64,000 bases of DNA. Origin: Saprospiraceae bacterium (GTDB taxonomy: Bacteria > Bacteroidota > Bacteroidia > Chitinophagales > Saprospiraceae). Location of the stretch: assembly GCA_016722295.1 (NCBI GenBank), contig JADKGL010000030.1, positions 1-64,000 on the forward strand, written 5' to 3'. This document shows positions 29,149 to 36,795 of the stretch, piece by piece (the stretch's first letter is position 1; each line of letters starts with the position of its first letter). The notes below the pieces were generated by a model, which was given only the letters and a program-made list of their open reading frames with translations, was not told where the DNA came from and searched no databases. The translations under genes were made by a program, and so were the position numbers.

Positions 29149-29622
29149 ATGGCCAAAAAAGAGACTAAAGTCACTCAAGCTGTTAAAATGCGATATACCG
29201 ATGAAGAACTTGACGAGTTCAAAAAACTCATCGATGACAAAATGGTGCAAGCCAAAAATGAACTGAATGACATCGAACAGCAAATGATGGAAATGCGTGA
29301 GAATATGGCTGACGAACAAGGTGGAGATTGGTTCGATGATAGTTCTATTCATACAGAAATTGAATTTTTGACAAAAATGGCTGAACGCCAAAGACAATTT
29401 GTGCAAAATCTAGAAATGGCGCTTGTTCGAATAAAAAACAAATCCTATGGCATTTGTATCGTTACGGGTGATTTAATAGAAAAAGAACGCCTTAAAATCG
29501 TGCCTCATGCCACTAAAAGTGTCCAAGCTAAAGAGAAAGAAGCACCTTCTGTTCATATTGAAAATGATCGACCTACGATCACATTTGATGATGGACCAGA
29601 TGAGCAACCATTAGTGGATTAA
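29149..29622 (+). CDS. TraR/DksA-like protein without zinc-finger cysteines
   Basis: 157 residues: a Lys-rich start, a long helical hairpin (about 20-100) with DxxxDE-type acidic positions at the coil turn (ADEQGGDWFDDSS), then a DksA-type globular segment (KNKSYGICIVTGDLIEKERLKIVPHATKSV). In classical members this segment holds a CxxC...CxxC zinc site. Here only the first Cys remains. DksA-like proteins bind RNA polymerase through the secondary channel. The acidic tail (TFDDGPDEQPLVD) is also seen in Bacteroidota homologues. Role: probable transcription modulator, by family. Confidence 0.8.
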   Translation: MAKKETKVTQAVKMRYTDEELDEFKKLIDDKMVQAKNELNDIEQQMMEMRENMADEQGGDWFDDSSIHTEIEFLTKMAERQRQFVQNLEMALVRIKNKSYGICIVTGDLIEKERLKIVPHATKSVQAKEKEAPSVHIENDRPTITFDDGPDEQPLVD

Positions 29623-29677
29623 ATCTTTTACTCAGTTCAAATCCATAAATTTATACTGAACTCATTGGTATTTGATT

Positions 29678-31105
29678 TCATATTTTTCCAAACAAAATTG
29701 AAATATCCTCTTGCCGTGATAATTTCTGACATGCGTATTCATATCCTATTTGAATAATTTCGTCAATTGCCATCCATTGCATCATGCCGTATTTAGACAC
29801 TCTAGGTTCAAAATAAAGATCAATTAGTCCTCTATTTTTTTCTGTATTCATGTCTACATTTGCGGTAGAAGATTGATATAATGTAGAGAAGATATTTGGG
29901 ATTTTATTATTTACGATAGAAGAACTAGGCATATCAACTCGGGAAGCAATTATTTTCCCTTTCCTTTTATTCGAAACAATGTCTACTGGTAAATTATTGA
30001 ACACCCCACCGTCCACTAAGACTTTATCCTCGTGAAGAACTGGGGGAAAAATTCCTGGAATCGCTAAAGAAGCTCTCAATGCAGTAAGACTGCTTCCTTG
30101 ATCATGAATCATTAATTCGAGTTTTGTTAGATTGGATGAGTTGCAAAAGAAAGGAAGCCACAAATCCTCAATTTGATGATTCTGTATCTGGGATTTAAAT
30201 ATTGCATCAATTTTCTTGCCACCATATAAAGATTTTCTAGGGATAACATTTAGATCCCACCAAGGCGTAGGATTATCCATGAAAAAATGTCTTGCTCGGT
30301 CGATCGCTCCAGCACTTGTGCGATGTATTGCCCATAAATATGCTACAATTGCTCCAATACTGGTTCCACAAACTGCATCTATTGGAATAGTATATTCTTC
30401 TAACGCTTTTAGAATACCGAAATGGGCCAAACCTTTACAACCACCGCCGCCTAACACCAAGGTAATTGAATTACCTTTAATAAGTCTATAAAGTCTAGCA
30501 AAGTCATTTTCATTGTTTTGTACATGAGAAAAATGTTGCGGAAGCTTATTATTAAAAATATATAATGTGTCATTGGGCTTGGCGCAAGAATCACTATGAC
30601 AAATTACAAAATGTATATTACTCTCTTCTTGATTAATGCTTTTGCACAATTCGTCTACATCAATATTTACAGCATGCTCGCTTATAAAAACAAAAACTCG
30701 ATTACAATACTTATAATATTGAGTATTGCTTATATTCTCTAGTTTTTGAAAATTAAAAACAAAATAATTTGTATTCGTAGATTGCTTCTCAAAATAATTA
30801 TTCAAATGTTCCAAAGAAGTGCAATCATTCCTTCCCATAATTGAAGTAAAAGTGTCTGCAATGGTCACTACATGTAAATCGTCATTTAAGTTCAAATAGT
30901 GAAGGAACGAATCAACCAATACCTGTTCACTATCCCCAAGACCAATTGATAAAAAAGATAATACATTATGTAAAAAATCATCCCCCGACTTGGAGCCATA
31001 TTTATCAGATCTTGCATTTGGAATAGGTTCATTATGTGATTTACTCTTGAATGGTATATCATTATTGATCAGAGTATCCTTTACTATACCTTCGTGTACA
31101 TACAT
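29678..31105 (-). CDS. Patatin-like phospholipase, NTE type
   Basis: 475 residues. The C-terminal half is a patatin domain: oxyanion loop GGGGCKGLAHFG (about 218-230), nucleophile elbow GTSIGA (Ser near 250) and the catalytic Asp in VDGGVFNNLPVD (about 366). The N-terminal half (about 40-210) lacks a cyclic-nucleotide domain but has the segment that precedes patatin in NTE-type proteins, ending DFARLYRLIKGNSITLVLGG. The enzyme likely hydrolyses phospholipids or lysophospholipids at the membrane. No signal peptide is seen. Convergent with the DksA-like gene. Confidence 0.87.
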   Translation of the reverse strand: MYVHEGIVKDTLINNDIPFKSKSHNEPIPNARSDKYGSKSGDDFLHNVLSFLSIGLGDSEQVLVDSFLHYLNLNDDLHVVTIADTFTSIMGRNDCTSLEHLNNYFEKQSTNTNYFVFNFQKLENISNTQYYKYCNRVFVFISEHAVNIDVDELCKSINQEESNIHFVICHSDSCAKPNDTLYIFNNKLPQHFSHVQNNENDFARLYRLIKGNSITLVLGGGGCKGLAHFGILKALEEYTIPIDAVCGTSIGAIVAYLWAIHRTSAGAIDRARHFFMDNPTPWWDLNVIPRKSLYGGKKIDAIFKSQIQNHQIEDLWLPFFCNSSNLTKLELMIHDQGSSLTALRASLAIPGIFPPVLHEDKVLVDGGVFNNLPVDIVSNKRKGKIIASRVDMPSSSIVNNKIPNIFSTLYQSSTANVDMNTEKNRGLIDLYFEPRVSKYGMMQWMAIDEIIQIGYEYACQKLSRQEDISILFGKI

Positions 31106-31201
31106 ATATATAAATTTATTACGGCATTAAATTTCCAGCCTCACTTAAAAGTGATAAGTAGATTTCAAGATGATCTAGATTTAAAGTTGCCTCGGTGTAG
31201 A

Positions 31202-31516
31202 CTACTTTCCTAAAAAATTAAAATTTGTCCCAAAAACATCTAAAACAAATAATACCAGATGTGTAAGATAAAAACTAATCCCTATCACTACTAAACTCAA
31301 AAGTAAACTTAACTGAAACAGACTAATCATTGCAATACAGACAAGTAAACAAAAAAAATAAGAGGCGATTGTTTTTGCCCGACTCTTTTTAACAAAAGCA
31401 GGTTTTTTTACTACCTTTTGAAGTGAATCTGAAGAGCTTGATATTTCTGATGCCACCATAGATTGTGATCCAAAATGCTCTTGTAAAGATTTTTGATTTG
31501 AAATTTGAACATCCAT
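31202..31516 (-). CDS. Small membrane protein
   Basis: From ATG at 31516 the protein has 104 residues: a polar Ser-rich start (MDVQISNQKSLQEHF), a basic stretch (KKPAFVKKSRAK) and two adjoining hydrophobic helices ending in FNFLGK. An upstream ATG at 31561 is in frame, but a TATATTTG box at 31559-31566 would put the transcription start downstream of it, so 31516 is preferred. Family not recognised; inner-membrane location inferred. Confidence 0.6.
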   Translation of the reverse strand: MDVQISNQKSLQEHFGSQSMVASEISSSSDSLQKVVKKPAFVKKSRAKTIASYFFCLLVCIAMISLFQLSLLLSLVVIGISFYLTHLVLFVLDVFGTNFNFLGK

Positions 31517-31558
31517 AATAAAATAGTTTAAGGTTATGCGTGAAACGTGATTCGAATA

Positions 31559-31566
31559 CAAATATA
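31559..31566 (-). promoter_or_regulatory. Candidate -7 box that decides the start of the small membrane protein
   Basis: TATATTTG on the minus strand. It overlaps the upstream ATG at 31561 and so argues for translation from 31516. Confidence 0.5.
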
Positions 31567-31890
31567 GAATTGAACTTTTTATTAATCTGATTTTCTATTT
31601 TAAAGGTATCTCTGACATAGCCAATGGTAAGATTAAGATTGTAAATGGTTAAAGTAAAAGTAAAAAAAGTGCAAATTATGTGATTTACTTTACTGGATCT
31701 TGGAAATCGAATATAAGCGCAAACAAAAAATATCAGATTCCATAAGTTCTAGTAAATGGCTATAAAATAAAGTTAAGCGGAAGTGATTACACTATAAGTG
31801 GCAGGACTGTTAAAAGAAAAAAAATAAAATAAAAAATTCAATATAATAATAGTAATATTGTCTAAAGTTTGTCTGTAAAGTAATCAACAA
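31567..31890. other. Intergenic region upstream of the sensor kinase
   Basis: About 320 AT-rich bases between divergent genes. No clear promoter for the kinase was found; a near match with an extra base (TAAAGTTTG) lies at about 31863. Confidence 0.4.
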
Positions 31891-34800
31891 ATGAAACGAG
31901 AATTTGGTATATTATTACTTGTCATACATGCATTAATCAACAATGCTTTATGCCAAATTTCTCAAAAATATACATTTAAAAGTTATACGATTGAAGATGG
32001 CTTATCTCAAAACTCAGTATATAGCCTCGCAGTTACAAAAGATGGATTTATTTGGCAAGGCACAAATGAAGGATTAAATAGATTTGATGGACAAAATTTC
32101 CTCAATGTAAAAGTTAAAACTAATGATAGCTCCGTACATTCAAATGTCGTATTTTCAATTCTGGCAGTAGAGGATGGATTGCTTATTGGTACATTGGAAG
32201 ATATCTTGTTTTTTGATTTAAAAACATATAAATTTGAAGAAATTCAAAAAAAATATGCCAATGTTAAAATCAAAAAGAAAATTGGTGCAAATAAAATTTA
32301 TATGGATGGTCAAAAAAGAATTTGGCTACTTACATTCAATAATGGAATTTATTGCATTGACACAAAAAACAAAAATGAACTAAAAAAATATTTACAAGAT
32401 CCAGCATTAAGTTCAAAAGCAACTTCAATTACGGAACACAATAATCAAATTTTCATATCAACTGAAAAAAATATTTACAAATTTACAGATACTTTTGAAA
32501 TTGTAAACATGCAATTGGACTATAAGAATATAAATATTCGTGAGATCATTTCCATCGATTCACAATTATGGATAGCTGCAAATAATCTCAATATCCTGAT
32601 ATACAATTTCAATAGTACAAAATTAAAATCCTTTTCACAAAATGTAAAAGATGTCACTACAATCCTAGATACAGAAAAAGAAATTTGGCTTGGCACAAGA
32701 AGTACAGGACTTTTTAAAATAAATAAGTTGGACAATAAGCTTGAAAGCATTAAAATGCAACATATGCATAATAAAGAATTTGTACTTAGCGCACTTCACG
32801 ATGATAAAAATCAACTATGGGTCGGTCATAGTGGAGGTGGCCTCACTCTAATCAATTCACCAAATCCCAAATTTGAACTTTTCCGTCCAGAAAGTAAAAA
32901 TTTAGAGAGAAAAAGCGATGCAATGATTCTAGGAATGTTTCAAGATAAAGATAGTAAATATTACTTTGGTACACTTTCAAGCGGATTGCTTGAATATGAC
33001 AAATTTACTAATCAATACAAATATCATTTTGATAACAAACTCCCAGTAGAAGCTAAAAACATCTATGGAATAATAAATCATAATGACAATATCTGGATGG
33101 CAACATGGGCAGGATTATGCAGCTTTGATAAACAAACAAAAAAAACATCCTTCTATCCCGACAGCGAGAACAATTGCAATAAACTATACTCAGTATTCAA
33201 GCCAAGAAAATGTGATAGTATATATTGCAGCGGCAATCAAGGTGCGGGAATTTTTAATTTGCACACAAAAAGTTGGCATGAATGGAAATTTAATAATTCT
33301 GAAAATAATATCACAGTTGGTATAAGGAAAATTCAAGAAGTTAAAGATAACAAACTTTACATCTCCTCGATGCATTATAATTTCATGATCTATGATCTAA
33401 CAACAAATACTTTTAGACTTTTTTCCCATTTACAAAAATATGGAGCCTCAAGAGATTTTTTTGAAACTGAATCATTCCTTTGGATAGCTTCAGATAATGG
33501 TTTGCTTCAAGTGAATAAGAATTCATTTGAATTGATCAAAGTATGGACGCAAGATGATGGTCTAGCTAATAACTGTATTTATGGAGTTAGCTCAATCTCA
33601 GATCATGAAATTTGGTGTTCCTCAAACAAAGGATTAAGTAAAATTAATTATCCTCTTTCGTCTATAATTAATTATACTCTTGCAGATGGTCTGCAAGATT
33701 GGGAATTCAATTCAAGTTGTACTATGATAAATGATAAAGGTCAAATTGTTTTTGGAGGAATAAATGGAGTAAATTTTATCAACAATATCAAATCTCGAAG
33801 TCAAAATATTTTATCAAAGCCTTTAATTGTCGAAATTAACGTGAATAACAAAGATTTTCAAAGTGATATAAATTATACTTTATTGAAAGAACTAAAATTA
33901 GACTACAATCAAAATTTTATCGACTTAAAATTTATTAGTCCTAATACTTCTTTAAACGAAAATATTTCATATCTCTATCAGCTTAGTGGTGTTGATGAAG
34001 ATTGGATTAACAAAGGTCCTAGAAATTTTGTAAGTTACTCTCAACTAAATCCAGGAACATATCATTTTAAAATTAAAGCTAAAAATAAATATGGATATGA
34101 AAGTGTCGTTAACGATAATCTTGTTATATCGATTCGATCACCATACTGGATGAAATGGTGGTTTATCACACTTGCAATCGCTGGAGTTGGATTCATCGCA
34201 TATACAATAATTTCACAAAGGGTAAGGCTGTTCAAAGAACGTGAAATGGGAGAGATGAAGATTGCCAAGCTAGAGATGAGTGCATTGCATGCACAAATGA
34301 ATCCACATTTCATTTTCAATTGTTTGAATAGTATTTCAGAAATGATTCTTACAAGAGACAATGATAATGCAAGTAAATATTTAAGTAAATTTGCAAGCTT
34401 GATAAGGCTTACTCTTGACCACTCAAAAAAATCTTGGATAAGTCTAGAATCCACTGTAGAATATTTATATAAATATCTTGAAATGGAAAAAATTCGATTT
34501 TCAGATTTTGATTATCAGATAATACTACCTTTTGAAATTTCAAATTATGACACCTATTTTCCACCGCTTATAATTCAACCTTTGGTTGAAAACTCAATTT
34601 GGCATGGCTTGTCACAGATTTCAACACATAAAGTTCTTAAAATAGAATTTAAAGAAATCGACGACTATCTTCAGTGTATAATTGATGATAATGGCATAGG
34701 TTATCACGCTTCTCAATTTAACAAATCACAAAGTCACCAATCCACTGGAATTCAAAATATAATGGATAGAATTAAATTAATAGAAATGAAATATAATATT

Positions 34801-34908
34801 AAAATAGATTTTAAGATTGTTGATAAATCTGGAATCAACCCTCAGACAAAGGGAACTATTGTAACACTTTCAGTACCATTAAAAGTGTCATACTCAAATA
34901 TAAATTAG
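31891..34908 (+). CDS. Reg_prop/Y_Y_Y sensor histidine kinase, LytS type
   Basis: 1005 residues. Signal peptide to about 21 (NALCQ); periplasmic beta-propeller made of Reg_prop repeats (YTIEDGLSQNSVYSLAVTKD, WQGTNEGLNRFDG, later DDGLANNCIYG) to about 640; Y_Y_Y domain about 660-745; one membrane helix about 755-777; a His_kinase domain with the phospho-acceptor His in LHAQMNPHFIFNCLN (about 800-808); and an ATPase domain with IIQPLVENSIWHGL (about 896). It lacks the response-regulator and AraC domains of the one-piece hybrid sensors, so it needs a partner, which is the LytTR regulator 11 bases downstream. The ligand is unknown. Confidence 0.92.
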   Translation: MKREFGILLLVIHALINNALCQISQKYTFKSYTIEDGLSQNSVYSLAVTKDGFIWQGTNEGLNRFDGQNFLNVKVKTNDSSVHSNVVFSILAVEDGLLIGTLEDILFFDLKTYKFEEIQKKYANVKIKKKIGANKIYMDGQKRIWLLTFNNGIYCIDTKNKNELKKYLQDPALSSKATSITEHNNQIFISTEKNIYKFTDTFEIVNMQLDYKNINIREIISIDSQLWIAANNLNILIYNFNSTKLKSFSQNVKDVTTILDTEKEIWLGTRSTGLFKINKLDNKLESIKMQHMHNKEFVLSALHDDKNQLWVGHSGGGLTLINSPNPKFELFRPESKNLERKSDAMILGMFQDKDSKYYFGTLSSGLLEYDKFTNQYKYHFDNKLPVEAKNIYGIINHNDNIWMATWAGLCSFDKQTKKTSFYPDSENNCNKLYSVFKPRKCDSIYCSGNQGAGIFNLHTKSWHEWKFNNSENNITVGIRKIQEVKDNKLYISSMHYNFMIYDLTTNTFRLFSHLQKYGASRDFFETESFLWIASDNGLLQVNKNSFELIKVWTQDDGLANNCIYGVSSISDHEIWCSSNKGLSKINYPLSSIINYTLADGLQDWEFNSSCTMINDKGQIVFGGINGVNFINNIKSRSQNILSKPLIVEINVNNKDFQSDINYTLLKELKLDYNQNFIDLKFISPNTSLNENISYLYQLSGVDEDWINKGPRNFVSYSQLNPGTYHFKIKAKNKYGYESVVNDNLVISIRSPYWMKWWFITLAIAGVGFIAYTIISQRVRLFKEREMGEMKIAKLEMSALHAQMNPHFIFNCLNSISEMILTRDNDNASKYLSKFASLIRLTLDHSKKSWISLESTVEYLYKYLEMEKIRFSDFDYQIILPFEISNYDTYFPPLIIQPLVENSIWHGLSQISTHKVLKIEFKEIDDYLQCIIDDNGIGYHASQFNKSQSHQSTGIQNIMDRIKLIEMKYNIKIDFKIVDKSGINPQTKGTIVTLSVPLKVSYSNIN

Positions 34909-34919
34909 AAAAAAATATC

Positions 34920-35693
34920 ATGAATCCTAAAATAAAAACCATTATAATAGATGATGAACCAAGAGGTTTGAATGTACTTGAACATTTTTGTGCTAAACAA
35001 TCAGAACATATCGAACTCATTGCTTCAAGTCTAAGCGCTGTACAAAGTGTTTCCTTAATCAACCAATTACAACCCGAACTTTTAATCATGGATATACAAA
35101 TGCCACAAATGAGTGCATTTGATGTTTTAAACAACACTAGCTATCAAGATTTTGAAGTTATCTTTTGTACTGCTCATAATGCCTATGCATTAAAAGCATT
35201 TGAATACAGCGCTGTGGATTATTTATTAAAACCAATAGATGAAGACCATTTCAATAAAGCCATTCAAAAAGTTATTCAAAAAAGATTAAGTAAAGATACT
35301 GCAGAAAGATTTTCAATTTTATTACATAATATTAGTAGACTAAATAATCCTGCTACTATGAAATTATGCATTCATGATAGCAAAGGATTCACTGTGGTCT
35401 ATCTTTCTGAAATCATCTATTGTGAAGCTGATAGTTCATATACGATTTTTTGTTTAGAGAATGGGAAAAAAATAATTTCTGCTAAAACACTTTCGGAGTA
35501 CGAATCGATACTCGATTCAAATTATTTTATAAGAATTCACAGATCCTATTTAATCAATATAAATCATGTTAAAGAATATAAAAAAGGAGAAGGAGGCTTT
35601 GTCTTAATGAGTAATAAAGCAGAAATAGAGATCAGTCGCAGAAAAAAAGATGAATTTTTATTTAGAATGAAAAATATTATTTCATCCTTTTAA
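34920..35693 (+). CDS. LytTR-family response regulator
   Basis: 257 residues. The receiver domain (about 5-120) has the acidic pair in IIIDDEP, the phospho-acceptor Asp58 in LLIMDIQMPQM, a Thr-containing FCTAHN strand and Lys in YLLKPID. A LytTR DNA-binding domain follows (about 150-257; IIYCEADSSYTIF, FIRIHRSYLININHV). It is co-transcribed with the upstream sensor kinase, and the two form a LytS/LytR-like pair. The target genes are not evident. Confidence 0.93.
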   Translation: MNPKIKTIIIDDEPRGLNVLEHFCAKQSEHIELIASSLSAVQSVSLINQLQPELLIMDIQMPQMSAFDVLNNTSYQDFEVIFCTAHNAYALKAFEYSAVDYLLKPIDEDHFNKAIQKVIQKRLSKDTAERFSILLHNISRLNNPATMKLCIHDSKGFTVVYLSEIIYCEADSSYTIFCLENGKKIISAKTLSEYESILDSNYFIRIHRSYLININHVKEYKKGEGGFVLMSNKAEIEISRRKKDEFLFRMKNIISSF

Positions 35694-36104
35694 GTTTTTA
35701 CTTAGTAAATTTAAAATAATAGGTATAGCTTTCAATACCATGAGAGTATAAAATTAAGAATGTGAAGTCAAATTTTCCGGTAAGTGATTTCAAATGAGGA
35801 TTTTGGGTAAAATGATTTCAGACATCATGGTCCTTACTGAACAGCTATAATCCCTATGCTCCAATAATTCAAAAGCTTTAAAAAAATCAGAGGTATGTGC
35901 GCATTTTTTCGACAGTAAAGCTTAAATTCCAATTCAATGTTAGACAGGTTGCATTTATTCCGATTTTCTAGGTCAATGCGGTATATATTGGCCAAATTAA
36001 ATTTTTTCATAAAAAAATTTTACATCTAAGTAATTGATAATCAACGGTAAAAAAAATAAAAACAAAAAAAGATATTAAACTCTTTTATTTTTTATAAAAT
36101 GTCT
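35694..36104. other. Intergenic region before the rrf2-cco block
   Basis: About 410 AT-rich bases with no supported gene on either strand. The right end carries the Rrf2 promoter box. Confidence 0.5.
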
Positions 36105-36112
36105 TATATTTG
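36105..36112 (+). promoter_or_regulatory. Candidate -7 box that decides the Rrf2 start
   Basis: TATATTTG fits TAnnTTTG. It overlaps the first codons of a longer frame from 36099, so translation from 36129 is much more likely, with a leader of about 10 bases. Confidence 0.55.
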
Positions 36113-36128
36113 TGTCGTAAAAGCAAAT

Positions 36129-36566
36129 ATGTTTAGTAAAACTTGTGAATATGCGTTGAAAGCGATGATTTTTGTAGCACAGAAATCAGGGGAAAACGGT
36201 CGTGTGGGCATTAAAGAAATCGCCCAAGGAACCGATGCTCCCGAACATTTTATTGCGAAAATTATGCAAGAACTAAGCAGAAAAAAGCTGATACAGTCCA
36301 TGAAGGGCCCCAATGGGGGATTTTATTTTTCTGAGAGAGAGTTGAATGCTTCTATTTCAGATATTGTGAAAGCAGTGGACGGAGAATCCATTTATACGGA
36401 TTGTGTTTTGGGTTTGAAGGCCTGCTCAGAAAAAAATCCTTGCCCTGTGCATCATGAATATAAGGAGATCAAACGAAAACTGATCCATATGATTGAGCAC
36501 AATACTTTGGGTGATTTTAAAGTAAAATTGGATTCTGGCGAATTTTTTTTAAAAAACCAAGGGTAG
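36129..36566 (+). CDS. Rrf2-family transcription regulator with a cysteine cluster
   Basis: 145 residues from MFSKTCEYALKAMIFVAQ, the usual Rrf2 start. A winged helix-turn-helix follows (VGIKEIAQGTDAPEHFIAKIMQELSRKKLIQS, MKGPNGGFYF). Three cysteines lie in CVLGLKACSEKNPCPVHHEY, the position where IscR, NsrR and RsrR bind an iron-sulfur cluster. The spacing is C-x6-C-x5-C. It is the first gene before the cbb3 oxidase block, so it may sense oxygen, nitric oxide or cluster state and control that block. The regulatory link is inferred from position. Confidence 0.87.
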   Translation: MFSKTCEYALKAMIFVAQKSGENGRVGIKEIAQGTDAPEHFIAKIMQELSRKKLIQSMKGPNGGFYFSERELNASISDIVKAVDGESIYTDCVLGLKACSEKNPCPVHHEYKEIKRKLIHMIEHNTLGDFKVKLDSGEFFLKNQG

Positions 36567-36610
36567 TTTTTTTATATAATAGAAGATAAACAGATATTAA
36601 AATATTTTAT

Positions 36611-36772
36611 ATGACAGATAAAGCGAAAAAACCAAGTCAATTTGTTGAGTTACAGATTAATAAGGAGCCAGTCACTCATCAAGAATTAAAAGAAGAATCC
36701 TGCTGTGGATCTTGTTCAGGCAAGGGAGATTGTAAAAACAATGGTGATAAAGAACATCACCATCACGCTTAA
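36611..36772 (+). CDS. Small Cys/His-rich protein at the head of the cbb3 cluster
   Basis: A 53-codon frame, MTDKAKKPSQFVELQINKEP to the end, with CCGSCSGKGDC near residue 31 and a HHHH run just before the final Ala. It starts 44 bases after rrf2 and stops 23 bases before ccoI. Four cysteines and four or more histidines in the last 25 residues suggest metal binding. Its place next to a copper-type P-type ATPase suggests a part in copper delivery to the oxidase, but this is inferred. No known family is recognised. Confidence 0.65.
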   Translation: MTDKAKKPSQFVELQINKEPVTHQELKEESCCGSCSGKGDCKNNGDKEHHHHA

Positions 36773-36795
36773 TTCTAGACTGCAAAGGGATCAAA

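Noticed and set aside
31141..31154. TCACTTAAAAGTGA palindrome after the small membrane protein gene
   Set aside because: A 14-base dyad with no T run and weak stem; could be chance in AT-rich DNA.
31750..31835. Short stretch reading NGYKIKLSGSDYTISG in one plus frame
   Set aside because: Looks like a fragment of a secreted protein but is bounded by stops on both sides within 30 codons; too short to support.
36024..36040. FNR-like box (TTGATAATCAA) upstream of rrf2
   Set aside because: The half-sites lack the four-base spacer of a true FNR site and lie about 70 bases before the promoter box; likely chance.
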